Assembly (NCBI RefSeq): GCF_022919575.1 | Contig: NZ_CP095071.1 | Span: 2,728,001-2,792,000 of the forward strand | Length of the DNA: 64,000 bases | From: Gracilibacillus salinarum | GTDB taxonomy: Bacteria > Bacillota > Bacilli > Bacillales > Amphibacillaceae | Direction of reading: 5' to 3' | Part shown: positions 52,170 through 61,726 of the stretch, piece by piece | Position numbering within the stretch: position 1 is the stretch's first letter | How the letters are laid out: every line of letters begins with the position of its first letter | The notes under the pieces: generated by a model | What the model was told of the DNA's origin: nothing | Database searches by the model: none | What the model saw: only the letters and a program-made list of their open reading frames with translations | Program-made: the position numbers and the translations under genes

Positions 52170-52949
52170 CTACAAAATCCCCCCACCCAACACCATCAAA
52201 ACATTAAAAAACCCATGCCAGATTACCGCTGGCAGGATGCTTTTGGCGTTAATGGTGATGGCGCTGAAGAAGAAGCCGCCTATGCTGAAGGCTAAGCAGC
52301 TCAGCCAGGACATACCGAGCAAGGCATGTTGCAGTCCGAATCCGATACTTGTCAGCAGCACGGCCCAGCGTGTACCGAAGCTCGTCACGAAGCGACTCAG
52401 CAGGGCTCCCCTCCAGATGATTTCTTCCAACAAAGCATTCACCAAGGAGAAGCTCAGCGTGAACGCCACTATTTCCCAGGAAAAGTGAACGTTTTGCAAA
52501 AGAATAAAAGGCAGCAAAAAAGCAAGCCCGCTTATCAGCAAGGCAATAAAGAGATAACTGCGTACAGTCGTTTCACGGAACCCTGCCCAAATCAAAGGAA
52601 CCCATACCGACGCTTGCCATAGTGGTCTTTTCAAAAAACTCCTTAAAGGACGCGTCACCGTAGCCATGCTCAGTACGACGACAACCAGCGAAAATCTTTG
52701 CAGCAAAATTCGCACTTCAGCGATGGAGATGTCAGCAATCAAGTGAACATGTATAGTGTGATACAGATAAAATCCCAGTCCGAAGCTTGCCACCGTTACG
52801 GCAAACCCCCTCATCGTTTTATCAAAAGAGCACGCACCTGCAGCTAACGCCCACAAACCGATCAGCCATCCATAATCCACAACAAGAACGAGGAAAAAGG
52901 TCGAAAATATTAGTAACGCGATCAGTTTTCGCCATAAGGTTTCTGCCAT
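52170..52949 (-). CDS. CPBP-family intramembrane metalloprotease
   Basis: 259 residues, about eight membrane segments. Motif 1 EEIIWR at residues 175-180, motif 2 FGLQHALL and motif 3 VIWHGFFN give the EExxxR, H and H of the Rce1/ABI (CPBP) family. In Bacillaceae such proteases serve bacteriocin self-immunity or membrane protein processing. Twelve bases after the 83-residue basic protein gene, same strand. Confidence 0.88.
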   Translation of the reverse strand: MAETLWRKLIALLIFSTFFLVLVVDYGWLIGLWALAAGACSFDKTMRGFAVTVASFGLGFYLYHTIHVHLIADISIAEVRILLQRFSLVVVVLSMATVTRPLRSFLKRPLWQASVWVPLIWAGFRETTVRSYLFIALLISGLAFLLPFILLQNVHFSWEIVAFTLSFSLVNALLEEIIWRGALLSRFVTSFGTRWAVLLTSIGFGLQHALLGMSWLSCLAFSIGGFFFSAITINAKSILPAVIWHGFFNVLMVLGGGIL

Positions 52950-52961
52950 CTGTATTCATCC

Positions 52962-53213
52962 CTATCGGTAAATATTCTGGTATAATGCTTTTCGCCGTTC
53001 TTTCTTCATCGTCTTATATATATTAAGTTCTTTCCTTACGCTTTTTCGTTGATCGTTTTTCTTTTGTTCTTTCCGATAATCACCAATATCCGCTCTTTTC
53101 TTCAATATTTCCACTGTTGAACTAATCCTATCTTCAACCGGTCTCCTCTCAACAAAGGTTCCAAGAGAAGATGCCATCTGATTTGAATCTACTTTCCTGA
53201 TAGTGTCGTCCAT
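52962..53213 (-). CDS. Small basic hypothetical protein
   Basis: 83 residues, Lys/Arg-rich helical C-terminal half (KKRADIGDYRKEQKKNDQRK). A perfect AAGGAGG precedes the ATG by 9 bases. Not recognised; no membrane segment. Probably co-transcribed with the CPBP gene. Confidence 0.65.
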   Translation of the reverse strand: MDDTIRKVDSNQMASSLGTFVERRPVEDRISSTVEILKKRADIGDYRKEQKKNDQRKSVRKELNIYKTMKKERRKALYQNIYR

Positions 53214-53378
53214 GACTCGAACCTCCTTACAAAATTCATTTTATTCCTATATATATGTCATCGCACATTATCCGTGTAGACTGTAGTGGATTTTATAGAA
53301 TGCAAGTCTATGACCTATAGAATCTCGGAACGCTCGTCATATACTGAATTAGTCTACAAAAGTAGGAGTGAATAATAG

Positions 53379-53513
53379 ATGAAACACAATCACATGGATA
53401 TTCCCGAATGGATCTTATTTATTCTTGGTATGACGTTGTGCGGTGTACTATTGTTTGTGCTTACTGCCGGAGTTGGCGTGGCATTATTGGCATTCTGGGA
53501 GGGGGAGAATTAA
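53379..53513 (+). CDS. Small single-TM protein
   Basis: 44 residues: KHNHMDIPEWILFILGMTL, one membrane segment and a short acidic tail (WEGEN). AGGAG lies 10 bases before the ATG. The next gene starts right after its stop (TAA then TTG), so the two are coupled. Not recognised. Confidence 0.65.
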   Translation: MKHNHMDIPEWILFILGMTLCGVLLFVLTAGVGVALLAFWEGEN

Positions 53514-53792
53514 TTGGCTAGAAAGAAAAATCCGGCGTTTTCGAAAATGTTGAAGAAATTCCATCAAGGTGCCAGGATTTTTGCAGAAGCGTATATAAGA
53601 GCGGTCAAAAATGGCGCAGCAGTTGCGGAAGAAGAAGTTCTGGCTATTGCAAAAGATCGAGAACAGCCGGTTGAATTCATGGCAAAAAAATTATTCAGTG
53701 CCATCATGCTTGGTGTACTCCATGCAGCAGAGCAAATGATACAATTCGGCATCGCGATGATCGAAGACTCGAAGCATAAGAATAAATCATAA
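53514..53792 (+). CDS. Small helical hypothetical protein
   Basis: 92 residues, TTG start directly following the stop of the previous gene, with GGGAGGGGGAG as shared ribosome binding site. All-helical, amphipathic (EAYIRAVKNGAAVAEEEVLA, then MAKKLFSAIMLGVLHAAEQM). The core resembles the 80-residue protein at 59392 (pattern GA...EE/DEI...A, then A..MI..GI..IE). Function unknown. Confidence 0.65.
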   Translation: MARKKNPAFSKMLKKFHQGARIFAEAYIRAVKNGAAVAEEEVLAIAKDREQPVEFMAKKLFSAIMLGVLHAAEQMIQFGIAMIEDSKHKNKS

Positions 53793-53797
53793 TATGT

Positions 53798-53843
53798 AAA
53801 AAAACAGCCTCTGACTGACTCGAAGGTATACTTTGAGCCAGTC
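53798..53843 (-). terminator. Terminator of the chorismate cluster
   Basis: GACTGGCTC / GAGTCAGTC (one G-T pair) with a 13-base loop and, on the minus strand, seven T. Directly downstream of the chorismate lyase-like gene and convergent with the small helical gene. Confidence 0.8.
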
Positions 53844-53848
53844 ATTGC

Positions 53849-54403
53849 TTAGTCATTTAATTTCTCTTTATTTATTTCTTGTTCTAAACGATGCTCAATC
53901 AAATTTGGATGATAATATTCAATCATTTCGATGCCTGGTTCACTACCAAAATACATGTTGTACCTTTTGTATGGTACCTTATCCTCGGTGTCCCTGAAAC
54001 GAAGCGAAACCGGCTTCTGGAATACATCTCGTGCATCCGCTTTATTGAGAAACCCTCCATCTTCTACCTTACGAAAGGAGCGCAAGCCGAGGGAATTCAT
54101 CGCTTTACCGATGCCTTCCTGTCGATTTGCCATACTCTCAAATAATTCTGCAGGCACATGCTCGGCATGAACTAGTGCGATGTTGTGTGAGACAATAAAA
54201 CCACTCTTCTCTCCAATTAATACGGATTCACGTATATAATACGTCTCTTTCACTTTTTCCTGCTGAATCACTTCTACGACTATCTTCTCGTTAACCAATA
54301 CTTCCAGTAAGTCGGTAGTCCGGCCGTCTGTTACTAACAGTAGATCGAGTAATAAGCCCTGTAATAATTGGCATGCTTCCTTATCAAATGGGGAATCTAT
54401 CAT
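53849..54403 (-). CDS. Chorismate pyruvate-lyase-like protein (DUF98)
   Basis: 184 residues. LLVTDGRTTDLLEVLVNEKIVVEV and YYIRESVLIG fit the UbiC/DUF98 (Rv2949c-like) fold, which releases 4-hydroxybenzoate and pyruvate from chorismate. The neighbouring DAHP synthase, supplying chorismate, supports this. Two PaaK-like ligases upstream could activate the aromatic acid. Last gene of the cluster; 52 bases after the DAHP synthase stop. Confidence 0.8.
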   Translation of the reverse strand: MIDSPFDKEACQLLQGLLLDLLLVTDGRTTDLLEVLVNEKIVVEVIQQEKVKETYYIRESVLIGEKSGFIVSHNIALVHAEHVPAELFESMANRQEGIGKAMNSLGLRSFRKVEDGGFLNKADARDVFQKPVSLRFRDTEDKVPYKRYNMYFGSEPGIEMIEYYHPNLIEHRLEQEINKEKLND

Positions 54404-54455
54404 ACTCTCACCTCCATTAAAGCCATTTTGCCAGTGCCAGGCTTAATGTGGCGGA

Positions 54456-55277
54456 CTATTGGTACCATCCTGAGTCGGTAAGGCTATCCCAAAATGCTTG
54501 AAACTCCTCCATATTCAATTGCTGTTCCTTATCAGAAAGTGCATGGGAAGGGTCTGGATGAATCTCGACCATCACCCCGTCTGCACCAGCTGCCAGAGCT
54601 GCTTTCGCACATGGTAAGAAAATATCCTTTCTGCCTGTGGCGTGACTGACATCCACGAACACCGGAAGATGTGTCTCTTGTTTCAAAATCGGGACAGCTG
54701 ATATATCCAGTGTATTACGCGTTGCTGTTTCAAACGTGCGAATGCCACGTTCGATTAACATGACCTGGTCATTGCCATGATGCAATAGATATTCAGCTGC
54801 ATAAATAAATTCATTAATTGTTGCAGAGAGTCCGCGCTTTAGTAAGACTGGCTTACCGGATTCCCCGATCGCTTTTAATAAATCGAAGTTTTGCATATTA
54901 CGTGCACCAATCTGGAAGATATCAATATAAGGCGCTGCAATCTCGATTTGGCTCGGTGTCATGATTTCGCTAATCGTTACTAATTCATGATCGTCCGCTA
55001 CCTCTTTCATTAATTTTAGACCATCTTCTCCTAATCCTTGAAAACTGTAAGGAGAAGATCTTGGTTTGAATGCTCCGCCACGCATGACCGATACGCCCGC
55101 TTTTTTTAATGTGGATGCTACCTGTTCGAGCTGCTCTTTGGATTCAACCGAGCATGGCCCCGCAATCAACGTATGGCTTTTGCCTCCAATTTCGGTCTGC
55201 TTCACCTTAATCACGGTATCTTCACTCTTATGGTCACGGCTCACGAGCAATGCTGATTTCTTTTGTTTGTCACTCAA
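54456..55277 (-). CDS. aroF: 3-deoxy-7-phosphoheptulonate synthase
   Basis: 273 residues. First step of the shikimate pathway: phosphoenolpyruvate plus erythrose-4-P to DAHP. Type I-beta motifs: [55 protein letters not shown] and [11 protein letters not shown]. No N-terminal chorismate-mutase domain (Bacillus AroA has one), so it lacks that feedback control. Two bases after the ligase stop, i.e. tightly coupled, so it is dedicated to this cluster. Confidence 0.92.
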   Translation of the reverse strand: MSDKQKKSALLVSRDHKSEDTVIKVKQTEIGGKSHTLIAGPCSVESKEQLEQVASTLKKAGVSVMRGGAFKPRSSPYSFQGLGEDGLKLMKEVADDHELVTISEIMTPSQIEIAAPYIDIFQIGARNMQNFDLLKAIGESGKPVLLKRGLSATINEFIYAAEYLLHHGNDQVMLIERGIRTFETATRNTLDISAVPILKQETHLPVFVDVSHATGRKDIFLPCAKAALAAGADGVMVEIHPDPSHALSDKEQQLNMEEFQAFWDSLTDSGWYQ

Positions 55278-55279
55278 GG

Positions 55280-56512
55280 CTAACCATCCTTTCTTTTTTG
55301 GATATAGACCGGTTTTGTCGATGGTGTATTATCGATCAGTCTGGCACGATCGAGCAGGCGCGCGATCTCCACGGTGACTGGTACTTGCAGTTGAGAGGAT
55401 AGCTGAGAGGGGATGTCATCCTCCGGCCATTGATCTGCCTGGTCTGAATCAAGTAATACGTGTAATCCATCTTCCTGCTCTATTACTTTCCATCCTGTCG
55501 GAACCGGGGACAGTGAATAAATCGCTTCCTGCAAATCACTCGCTTCTATTACTTGGTCACGACAATAGATACGCTCTCGGCTGCGACCGTAATGCGTCAG
55601 CTTCGCGCCGGATCGACCACACGGACAGCTGACATGCTCCACCGCAATAATATCTTCATTAAAATAACGCAAAAGCGGTGAGGCCTGATGTGTTAACGTG
55701 GTAATCGTCGCGAAGCCCTTTTTCCCTTGTGGCACGGACTCTGTTCCGTCTTCCGATACTACCTCTACAAGAAAATCTTCCTCAACAATATGCATAACGC
55801 CATGCTCACACATTGTTGCAATATTAGCTGTTTCCGTGGAACCGTACATATTAAAAACAGGAACACCCCACAACTTTTCGATATGCTTCCTTCGCTGCTC
55901 GCTCATCAATTCACCTGCTACACAGATCGCGCGCAACGATGGTAAGTCTTTAATTGGATCTGCTCCTTCTAAACGTGCAGCCTCCGCTAACAGCTCCATT
56001 TCCCGTGGCAAACCTGCCAGAACGGTAACAGAAAGCTTTCTGATCAGGCTGATGACGCGCGGATAAGGCGTGACGACCGTACGTCCACTGGCAGGTACTA
56101 CACCTGCGCCTGTCTGCCAAGCTGCCTGCTGCATAAGAAAGGCTGGCAGAGCTAGTGCATAAGGAAAGCGGATCAGCACAAGATCGTCCGCTGTCAGCTG
56201 CACCCCGCAATCCTTCAACTGCTTTCCTCCTGTTATTAAATCTTCCTGGGTAAACCAGGAGGCAGCCGGTTCCCCTGTTGTTCCGGTAGACTCATGGTAC
56301 TGGGCTACCTCTTTCTTATCAACCGCAAGATGACCAAAAATACCAGCCTCCCGCAGATCCTGCTTCGTTGTAAATGGGAGTGTGGAAAGCTGATCGATTC
56401 TCATCTCTTCGCTAGAAAAGGAAGCTAATTTCTTCTTGTATAACGGCGCTTTTTGTATACGTGTATACATATTTGCAAACTTTTCTGCTTTTTCTCTGTC
56501 GATGTCACTCAT
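55280..56512 (-). CDS. PaaK-like adenylate-forming ligase (1)
   Basis: 410 residues. Phenylacetate-CoA ligase family: phosphate loop [18 protein letters not shown], and a Cys-rich loop (CPCGRSG) typical for PaaK. Activates a carboxylic acid with ATP. In place of a full C-terminal lid it has [13 protein letters not shown] and a short domain. Gap of 31 bases after the other ligase. Substrate probably 4-hydroxybenzoate or a related acid from this cluster; inference. Confidence 0.85.
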   Translation of the reverse strand: MSDIDREKAEKFANMYTRIQKAPLYKKKLASFSSEEMRIDQLSTLPFTTKQDLREAGIFGHLAVDKKEVAQYHESTGTTGEPAASWFTQEDLITGGKQLKDCGVQLTADDLVLIRFPYALALPAFLMQQAAWQTGAGVVPASGRTVVTPYPRVISLIRKLSVTVLAGLPREMELLAEAARLEGADPIKDLPSLRAICVAGELMSEQRRKHIEKLWGVPVFNMYGSTETANIATMCEHGVMHIVEEDFLVEVVSEDGTESVPQGKKGFATITTLTHQASPLLRYFNEDIIAVEHVSCPCGRSGAKLTHYGRSRERIYCRDQVIEASDLQEAIYSLSPVPTGWKVIEQEDGLHVLLDSDQADQWPEDDIPSQLSSQLQVPVTVEIARLLDRARLIDNTPSTKPVYIQKRKDG

Positions 56513-56543
56513 GATGGCACCTCCTCTCTCTACTGCTTGATGG

Positions 56544-57890
56544 TTACATGAAAACTCGTTGTGCTTTTCCGAATGTTCGTGGAATGTCGTCTCTGATCAC
56601 AACATCACACGTAATACCGATCCGATCCGCCATGTGCTTTTTGATTTTGGCTGCCAATTCATCATCACTCAGATCTGTACGGAATTTCTCCGCTTCGATC
56701 GTTAACGAACCCTGATCAAGCAGGAAATGATACCATAAACCTACCTCTGGCAATTCCATTAAAAAATGCTCGATCATGAATGGTGAATACGCTTCCCCAT
56801 CAATGTGAAGCATGTGCTCCATTCTTCCGCGCAATTGAAGTACATCCATTACCAAGCCACAGCTGCATCGTGACTTTTGCAAGGCACCAAGATCCCCGGT
56901 TTTGTATCGTACCATCGGCATACCTTCACGTAATAGTGTGGTGACAACAATTTCGCCGGTACGACCGTATGGCATAACACCCCCGGTTTCTGGCTCAATG
57001 ATCTCGACTTTCACGTGACCTTCCATGATGTGATAACCATTGTGCTGACTGCATTCTACCCCGATAACACCGCATTCGGTCGAACCGTAGAAAAAGGAAA
57101 CTTCACATCCCCACCATTTTTCTAACCGTTCACGAAAGGTTGCCGAACACCCTTCACCAGTCAGCCAGATTTTCTTCATCGGAATATCTTCTCCGATTTT
57201 GATACCGTACTTTTCGCTCTCTTCTGCTAGGAGTGCAGCATAGGAAGGAGTTGTGGCAAGCACTGTTGCCTGATATTCCTTCATTAATTCCAGCGATTTA
57301 TCTACGGGCGCCATGTACCCGCCTTTTCCAAGGGATAAAATCGCTGTACCGAAGGCAAATTGGAATAATCGCTGGAAGCCAAGACCAGGAAGTGCGAACT
57401 CGTAAGGTAAAGCAACGGCCGCTACATCATCGTCTTTTTCTTTAAACAGTTCCAAATACTTCGGCAGTAAATCGTATACATATTGATCTGCTAACGTATA
57501 CGCGGTATAAATTGGTTTGCCTGATGTTCCGCTGGTGAGGTGAACTTGACCGATTTCTTTTGGATCAACACTCAAGATTTTTTCTTTATCGCCTCTGATC
57601 ACATCTTTTTGCAGCATGGGTACGGATGCTAATTGATCAAGGCTCGCCAATTCCGGGGTTGTGAAACCTTTCTCTTCCATCATCGAACGGTAATAGGCAT
57701 TATTTTTCCACACATGGGCGAGTGTGGCATTAACAGCTTTAAGCTGGTAGTCGTCAATTAATTCACGAGGAAGTTTTTCAATTGTTTTTCCTTCATCATC
57801 TAATTGCTGATAAAAAGCTTGAAATTGTTCAAGATGAGATGAATGCTCATCAACGGAAACAGTCATCTTATGGGTTTGAAACATCTTCAT
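56544..57890 (-). CDS. PaaK-like adenylate-forming ligase (2)
   Basis: 448 residues. VHLTSGTSGKP (phosphate loop), FFYGSTECGV, MVRYKTGDLGAL, CSCGLVMDVLQLRGR and a C-terminal lid ending IPRTFGKAQRVF with the conserved Lys. First gene of the cluster. The ATG at 57890 has GGAGG 6 bases upstream; a further 21 codons without ribosome binding site are open. Only ~20 percent similar to ligase 1, so the two likely have different acids or sequential roles. Confidence 0.87.
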   Translation of the reverse strand: MKMFQTHKMTVSVDEHSSHLEQFQAFYQQLDDEGKTIEKLPRELIDDYQLKAVNATLAHVWKNNAYYRSMMEEKGFTTPELASLDQLASVPMLQKDVIRGDKEKILSVDPKEIGQVHLTSGTSGKPIYTAYTLADQYVYDLLPKYLELFKEKDDDVAAVALPYEFALPGLGFQRLFQFAFGTAILSLGKGGYMAPVDKSLELMKEYQATVLATTPSYAALLAEESEKYGIKIGEDIPMKKIWLTGEGCSATFRERLEKWWGCEVSFFYGSTECGVIGVECSQHNGYHIMEGHVKVEIIEPETGGVMPYGRTGEIVVTTLLREGMPMVRYKTGDLGALQKSRCSCGLVMDVLQLRGRMEHMLHIDGEAYSPFMIEHFLMELPEVGLWYHFLLDQGSLTIEAEKFRTDLSDDELAAKIKKHMADRIGITCDVVIRDDIPRTFGKAQRVFM

Positions 57891-58180
57891 TATTATCCTC
57901 CATTCCTTTTTTCTAGTGGATCTATCTCTACTAGGCATTTCTCTATCAGACAATCATAACTAGTTATCGCTATCCTCCTTCCTTTATGTTTTATGAAATG
58001 CAAAAAAACTAGCATTTGACTCGGACAATCATGTATTTTTTTGAAAATAAGGTATTTTATCCATGCGATTTCTATTAAAAGAACATATGGTAATTAGCAT
58101 CCGAGATTCATGTAATTTACATCCGATATAGATGACTATCTTTACTAGACTTATACACCGGTTTGAAAGGAGTATCGTTA

Positions 58181-58678
58181 ATGACACAGTTAGAAGAAGG
58201 AAGAAGCTATTTATTGAAGAGCGTTGATGGCGATAAAAAAGCGGTCAAACGCGCTCATGAGATTTTCTCCTCGCTTCGTGGAGAGGCGGCGGGCAATGCA
58301 TTGATAGAAGCCTATTATGGCAGTACATTGGCACTATTAGGACGGGATGCAACCAAACCTATTGAAAAAGCTGACTTCGCACAAGAAGGACTTGATTCGT
58401 TGAATAAGGCGATTTCGATGGACCCTAATCACAAAGAGATTCGCTTATTACGAGCCAATGTTTGTTTGCACCTGCCAGATTCTTTCTTTCAGTGCTCGCC
58501 TATCGCAATCGAAGACTACAGCTATTTACTCCAGCAATACAAGAAAAATCCCAACTATTTATCGAAGCAACAGCTAAAAGAAATGCATCAGGAATTGCGT
58601 AATGCTTTTGCTCAAATCGAACAGTCCGATCAGGCGAAACATGTCCTGCAACAATTAAAAGAATTGGCAGTTAAGTAA
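58181..58678 (+). CDS. TPR-like helical protein
   Basis: 165 residues of helical repeats (GNALIEAYYGSTLALLG, then LDSLNKAISMDPNHKEIRLLRANVCLHLP). AAAGGAG lies 8 bases before the ATG at 58181. Clearly related to the next gene's product (AYxGST, KIRLLRGKVAYTLPE). Transcribed divergently from the chorismate cluster across a 290-base gap. Unknown scaffold role. Confidence 0.7.
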   Translation: MTQLEEGRSYLLKSVDGDKKAVKRAHEIFSSLRGEAAGNALIEAYYGSTLALLGRDATKPIEKADFAQEGLDSLNKAISMDPNHKEIRLLRANVCLHLPDSFFQCSPIAIEDYSYLLQQYKKNPNYLSKQQLKEMHQELRNAFAQIEQSDQAKHVLQQLKELAVK

Positions 58679-58692
58679 GAGGAGGATGGACG

Positions 58693-59363
58693 TTGTTAAC
58701 AGAAGAAGATAAGAATATGATCCAATTACTAACTCATATCAAAACATTACACCAGAAGGCATATGATGGTGACGATGCATCAGGGAATGCATTACACCAG
58801 CTCTATTGGAAACCGCACGAAGTAATCAGCCCAACAATGCACTGTTAACTGCCTACCACGGCAGTACGATGATGATATTTTCACGGAATGAGACGAAGGT
58901 AATGGAGCGATTAAAGTGGGCAAAAGAAGGCTTAAAGCTGCTAGATGAAGCAGTCACTGCCTCGCCGGAGGATAGCAAAATTCGGTTGCTAAGAGGGAAA
59001 GTAGCCTATACCCTGCCTGAAAAGCACTTTCACCGCGGAACTACAGCTATTGGGGATTTCACCTATTTGATTAATCACAGTGAAGACGAGGAGGATTTTC
59101 TTCCACCTTATAAATATGTAGAAATGTCGTATCAGATTGGCAATGTCTATAACCGGATTGGCCGCAATGAGGATGCGCGGCATTGTTTTCAGTCGCTAGA
59201 AAAAAAGACAGAAGACGATGACTTTCGTTACCTTCTCAGACTGAGATTAAAGGAATTGGCCGGCAAGCCGGCCATTGAATATACAGCAGATAGCGAAAAT
59301 CCCATGACTTATTTGGTAAAACGAACATTACGTGCGACAGAACACGAATTGAAGCGCTTTTAG
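58693..59363 (+). pseudogene. TPR-like helical protein, frameshifted
   Basis: Paralogue of the previous gene. TTG at 58693 (GGAGG 7 bases upstream) opens a frame encoding LLTEEDKNMIQLLTHIKTL and on to DGDDASG, which stops at 58846. The downstream part (LLETARSNQPNNALLTAYHG and the rest to 59363) is in the -1 frame, so one base appears lost near 58780-58800. Alignment with the paralogue fits a single continuous protein of ~222 residues. Real mutation or sequencing error. Confidence 0.65.
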
Positions 59364-59391
59364 AAAAGATACATGAAAGGAGGTGGCATCT

Positions 59392-59634
59392 ATGTCTAAA
59401 GAGACGATCAAAGCCGTCGTTCAAGAATTAAGAGAACAAGTCACACCTGTATTTGTATCTGCACTCAATTCAGGAGCTAATTTATTTACAGATGAAATTA
59501 ACGAAGCAGTCAAAAGAAATGGTGAATTCCCTGAAAAGTTCTTAAGCAGTTTCCCCGACAGCTTCAAACGAAGTACTGTTGTTGCAGGCAGAGAATTGAT
59601 TACCAAGGGAATCGAACAGTTAGAAAAGAAATAG
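59392..59634 (+). CDS. Small helical hypothetical protein
   Basis: 80 residues, all-helical, from ATG 59392 with AAAGGAGG 8 bases upstream. KETIKAVVQELREQVTPVFV then SGANLFTDEINEAVKRNGEF. Third gene of the TPR unit; similar in pattern to the 53514 protein at the other side of the chorismate cluster. Function unknown. Confidence 0.65.
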   Translation: MSKETIKAVVQELREQVTPVFVSALNSGANLFTDEINEAVKRNGEFPEKFLSSFPDSFKRSTVVAGRELITKGIEQLEKK

Positions 59635-59642
59635 AATAGGAA

Positions 59643-59667
59643 AAACCGGGCATAACCCGCCCGGTTC
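59643..59667 (+). terminator. Terminator of the TPR unit
   Basis: AACCGGGC / GCCCGGTT stem with a 7-base loop, followed by TCTATTT, 10 bases after the stop. Confidence 0.8.
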
Positions 59668-59691
59668 TATTTGATTTAATTAATAAACAAC

Positions 59692-60282
59692 TTCCTATAA
59701 TATGGATTATGTAAAGTAGAACTGTCTGACATAGTGGTAATTTTGATATATTTTATCTGCTTAGCAAAGCTCCGGAAATAGGCTCCGCGTCCTGTGGGAA
59801 CGGCATCAGCTAGGCTACTACTTGAAATACATCTGTGCTGCCTTGTGCCGAGGAAGCTTACCTCGAAGCGATACTAGAAGACACAGGCACAAATGAAGTG
59901 GATCTTCAGCTCGCGCTGATTCCACGGGAGTCTCCGCCTATTTCCTACGCTTGAGGGAAGTGCTACAACGTATGGAACAGCAAAAAGCAGTAGTTCTAGG
60001 CATTATGTTATTCAAAAGCTGATATTTATGGTGCATTCAATATGCTAGCAATTCCAAAATTTGTAGAGCCCCATCCTAGCGTAGGCTAACCACGGAGACT
60101 CCCGCGGGATCAGGCAGGTGCTGGAGATCCACTTTGTGAAGTGCCCTCCTTCACAAAGTTAGCTCCAGCCGTGCCCCGCAGGACGCGGAGTGGTTGGCTG
60201 AAGCGGTATCCCAGCACATTAAATATCTCAATATGGCTGCTTGGCTAGTAATGCTTAGTTTACATAATCCATATTATAGGAA
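59692..60282. mobile_element. Gene-free 591-bp element with perfect 24-bp terminal inverted repeats
   Basis: TTCCTATAATATGGATTATG plus TAAA at 59692-59715 is repeated in inverted form at 60259-60282 without mismatch. Inside are two large palindromic lobes in opposite orientation, 59774-59946 and 60084-60199, each with a GGAGACTCCCG and a CCGCAGGACGCGG (or similar) side. Lobe 2 has a perfect inner 11-bp stem (ACTTTGTGAAG). There is no coding frame. GC-rich lobes contrast with the AT-rich surroundings. A MITE-like or REP-like unit, located between convergent genes. No clear target-site duplication. Confidence 0.75.
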
Positions 60283-60342
60283 ATCAACTTCATGTTCCAT
60301 ATGATTTCTCCCGTGACTGTACTTTTATACTTTCCTGACTGA

Positions 60343-60381
60343 TAAAAAGAAGTGCCTGTCCTACTGCGACAGGCACTTCTT
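60343..60381 (-). terminator. Terminator after abrB
   Basis: AGAAGTGCCTGTC / GACAGGCACTTCT, perfect 13-bp stem, 7-base loop; five T on the minus strand. Confidence 0.92.
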
Positions 60382-60389
60382 TTATTATG

Positions 60390-60665
60390 TTACTTACTCG
60401 TTTGCTGAAGTTCGTCTACAATCTGCTTTGCCCCTTCTGGACTAAGCGTAATTTTGCCATCAAATAGGGTGAAGTTCTCATCCGTCACTTCTCCTGTAAC
60501 CATACAAGCAGAAGCGGAGGAATACTTTCTCAGGATAATTCTTTCCTGATCCACAAAAATTTCAATAGGGTCTTTTTCTTGAATGTTCAATGATTTTCTT
60601 AACTCTTTCGGTAAAACCACTCTACCTAGTTCATCAATCTTTCTCACAATTCCAGTGCTTTTCAT
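60390..60665 (-). CDS. abrB: AbrB-family transition-state regulator
   Basis: 91 residues. The N-terminal swapped-hairpin DNA-binding domain (STGIVRKIDELGRVVLPKEL) and the C-terminal multimerisation domain (GKITLSPEGAKQIVDELQ) match Bacillus AbrB/Abh. It controls post-exponential genes. AGGAGG lies 8 bases before the ATG. AbrB versus Abh cannot be decided by eye. Confidence 0.92.
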   Translation of the reverse strand: MKSTGIVRKIDELGRVVLPKELRKSLNIQEKDPIEIFVDQERIILRKYSSASACMVTGEVTDENFTLFDGKITLSPEGAKQIVDELQQTSK

Positions 60666-60844
60666 TTTATTTACCTCCTTAGATTTTTTTCTCTATTAAA
60701 CTAAGTATCTCTGCCAACAAAGTTATATACCTCTAACTATCTATTGTAAAGAAAACACCCACTAAAAATCCAGTAAAAATGTTTAATAAAGGTAAACTTA
60801 GATGTTTATTACCAATCATGATCATTTTAAAGGCTACTTTCGAA

Positions 60845-61726
60845 TTAATTTAGAGATGATACTGTGTCGAAAGGTCTATCTTCTACTGCCTGTAAAAATA
60901 GACTTAAATTTGGTGACATCCATTTATCTTTATGGATCGCAGTAAACAGACTTAATGAATAGTCGTCTGCGTTAAACGTTTTTTCTTCTACCAGGCCTTT
61001 TTCTATTTCATCCTTGATGACAAAAGAAGGGAGAATTGATTGTCCCAATCCACACAGTACACATTTCTTGATGGCTTCGACACTTGGCAATTCAATTACA
61101 GAGTTATTGTAGCTCCCCTGTTCTTTTAAATATTGATCTATAGCCGGGCGCCAGCTGCAGGCATACTCCGTCACCAGCATTTTGGTATGGTGAGGGTTCG
61201 TTCCTGTATTTGTTTGCTGGACAAGAGAAAGCTTCTCCTCTTGAATTTTTCTTATGTGTAAATCCTCCCTTTCCCAATTGGATGCTTCTACTAACATAGC
61301 CACATCTATTTCCCCGTTTTTTAGTTGGGTAGATAAGTTCTTATAATCGACTGATTTTAGGATTAATTCTACTTTCGGATATTCTTCGATTAGCTCCATC
61401 ATAATCGCTGGCAGCCAATGAATCATAACCGATTCACTAGCACCAATGATCAATTGACCTGATGGCTCATTGGATGCATGCATCACCTCTTTAGATTGTG
61501 CATACAACTTAATGATTTCCAGCGCGTAAGGGTAAAAGCTCTTTCCAGCTTGTGTTAATGATATACTTCGACCTAACCGATCAAACAAAGGGTGTCCTAA
61601 CTCTTCTTCCAATTCCCTAATATGTCCGGTAACAGATGATTGCGCATAGCCTAATGCGTCTGCTGCTCTTTTAAAGCCATCCTTTTCCACGATTGTTCTA
61701 AACGTTATCAAATGCCGCAGCTCCAT
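60845..61726 (-). CDS. LysR-family transcriptional regulator
   Basis: 293 residues. N-terminal HTH (ELRHLITFRTIVEKDGFKRA then ALGYAQSSVTGHIRELEEEL) and a substrate-binding domain. GAGGTG lies 7 bases before the ATG at 61726. Divergent from the quinone-reductase remnant at 61842, whose intact form it probably controlled through the 115-base shared promoter region. Confidence 0.9.
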   Translation of the reverse strand: MELRHLITFRTIVEKDGFKRAADALGYAQSSVTGHIRELEEELGHPLFDRLGRSISLTQAGKSFYPYALEIIKLYAQSKEVMHASNEPSGQLIIGASESVMIHWLPAIMMELIEEYPKVELILKSVDYKNLSTQLKNGEIDVAMLVEASNWEREDLHIRKIQEEKLSLVQQTNTGTNPHHTKMLVTEYACSWRPAIDQYLKEQGSYNNSVIELPSVEAIKKCVLCGLGQSILPSFVIKDEIEKGLVEEKTFNADDYSLSLFTAIHKDKWMSPNLSLFLQAVEDRPFDTVSSLN

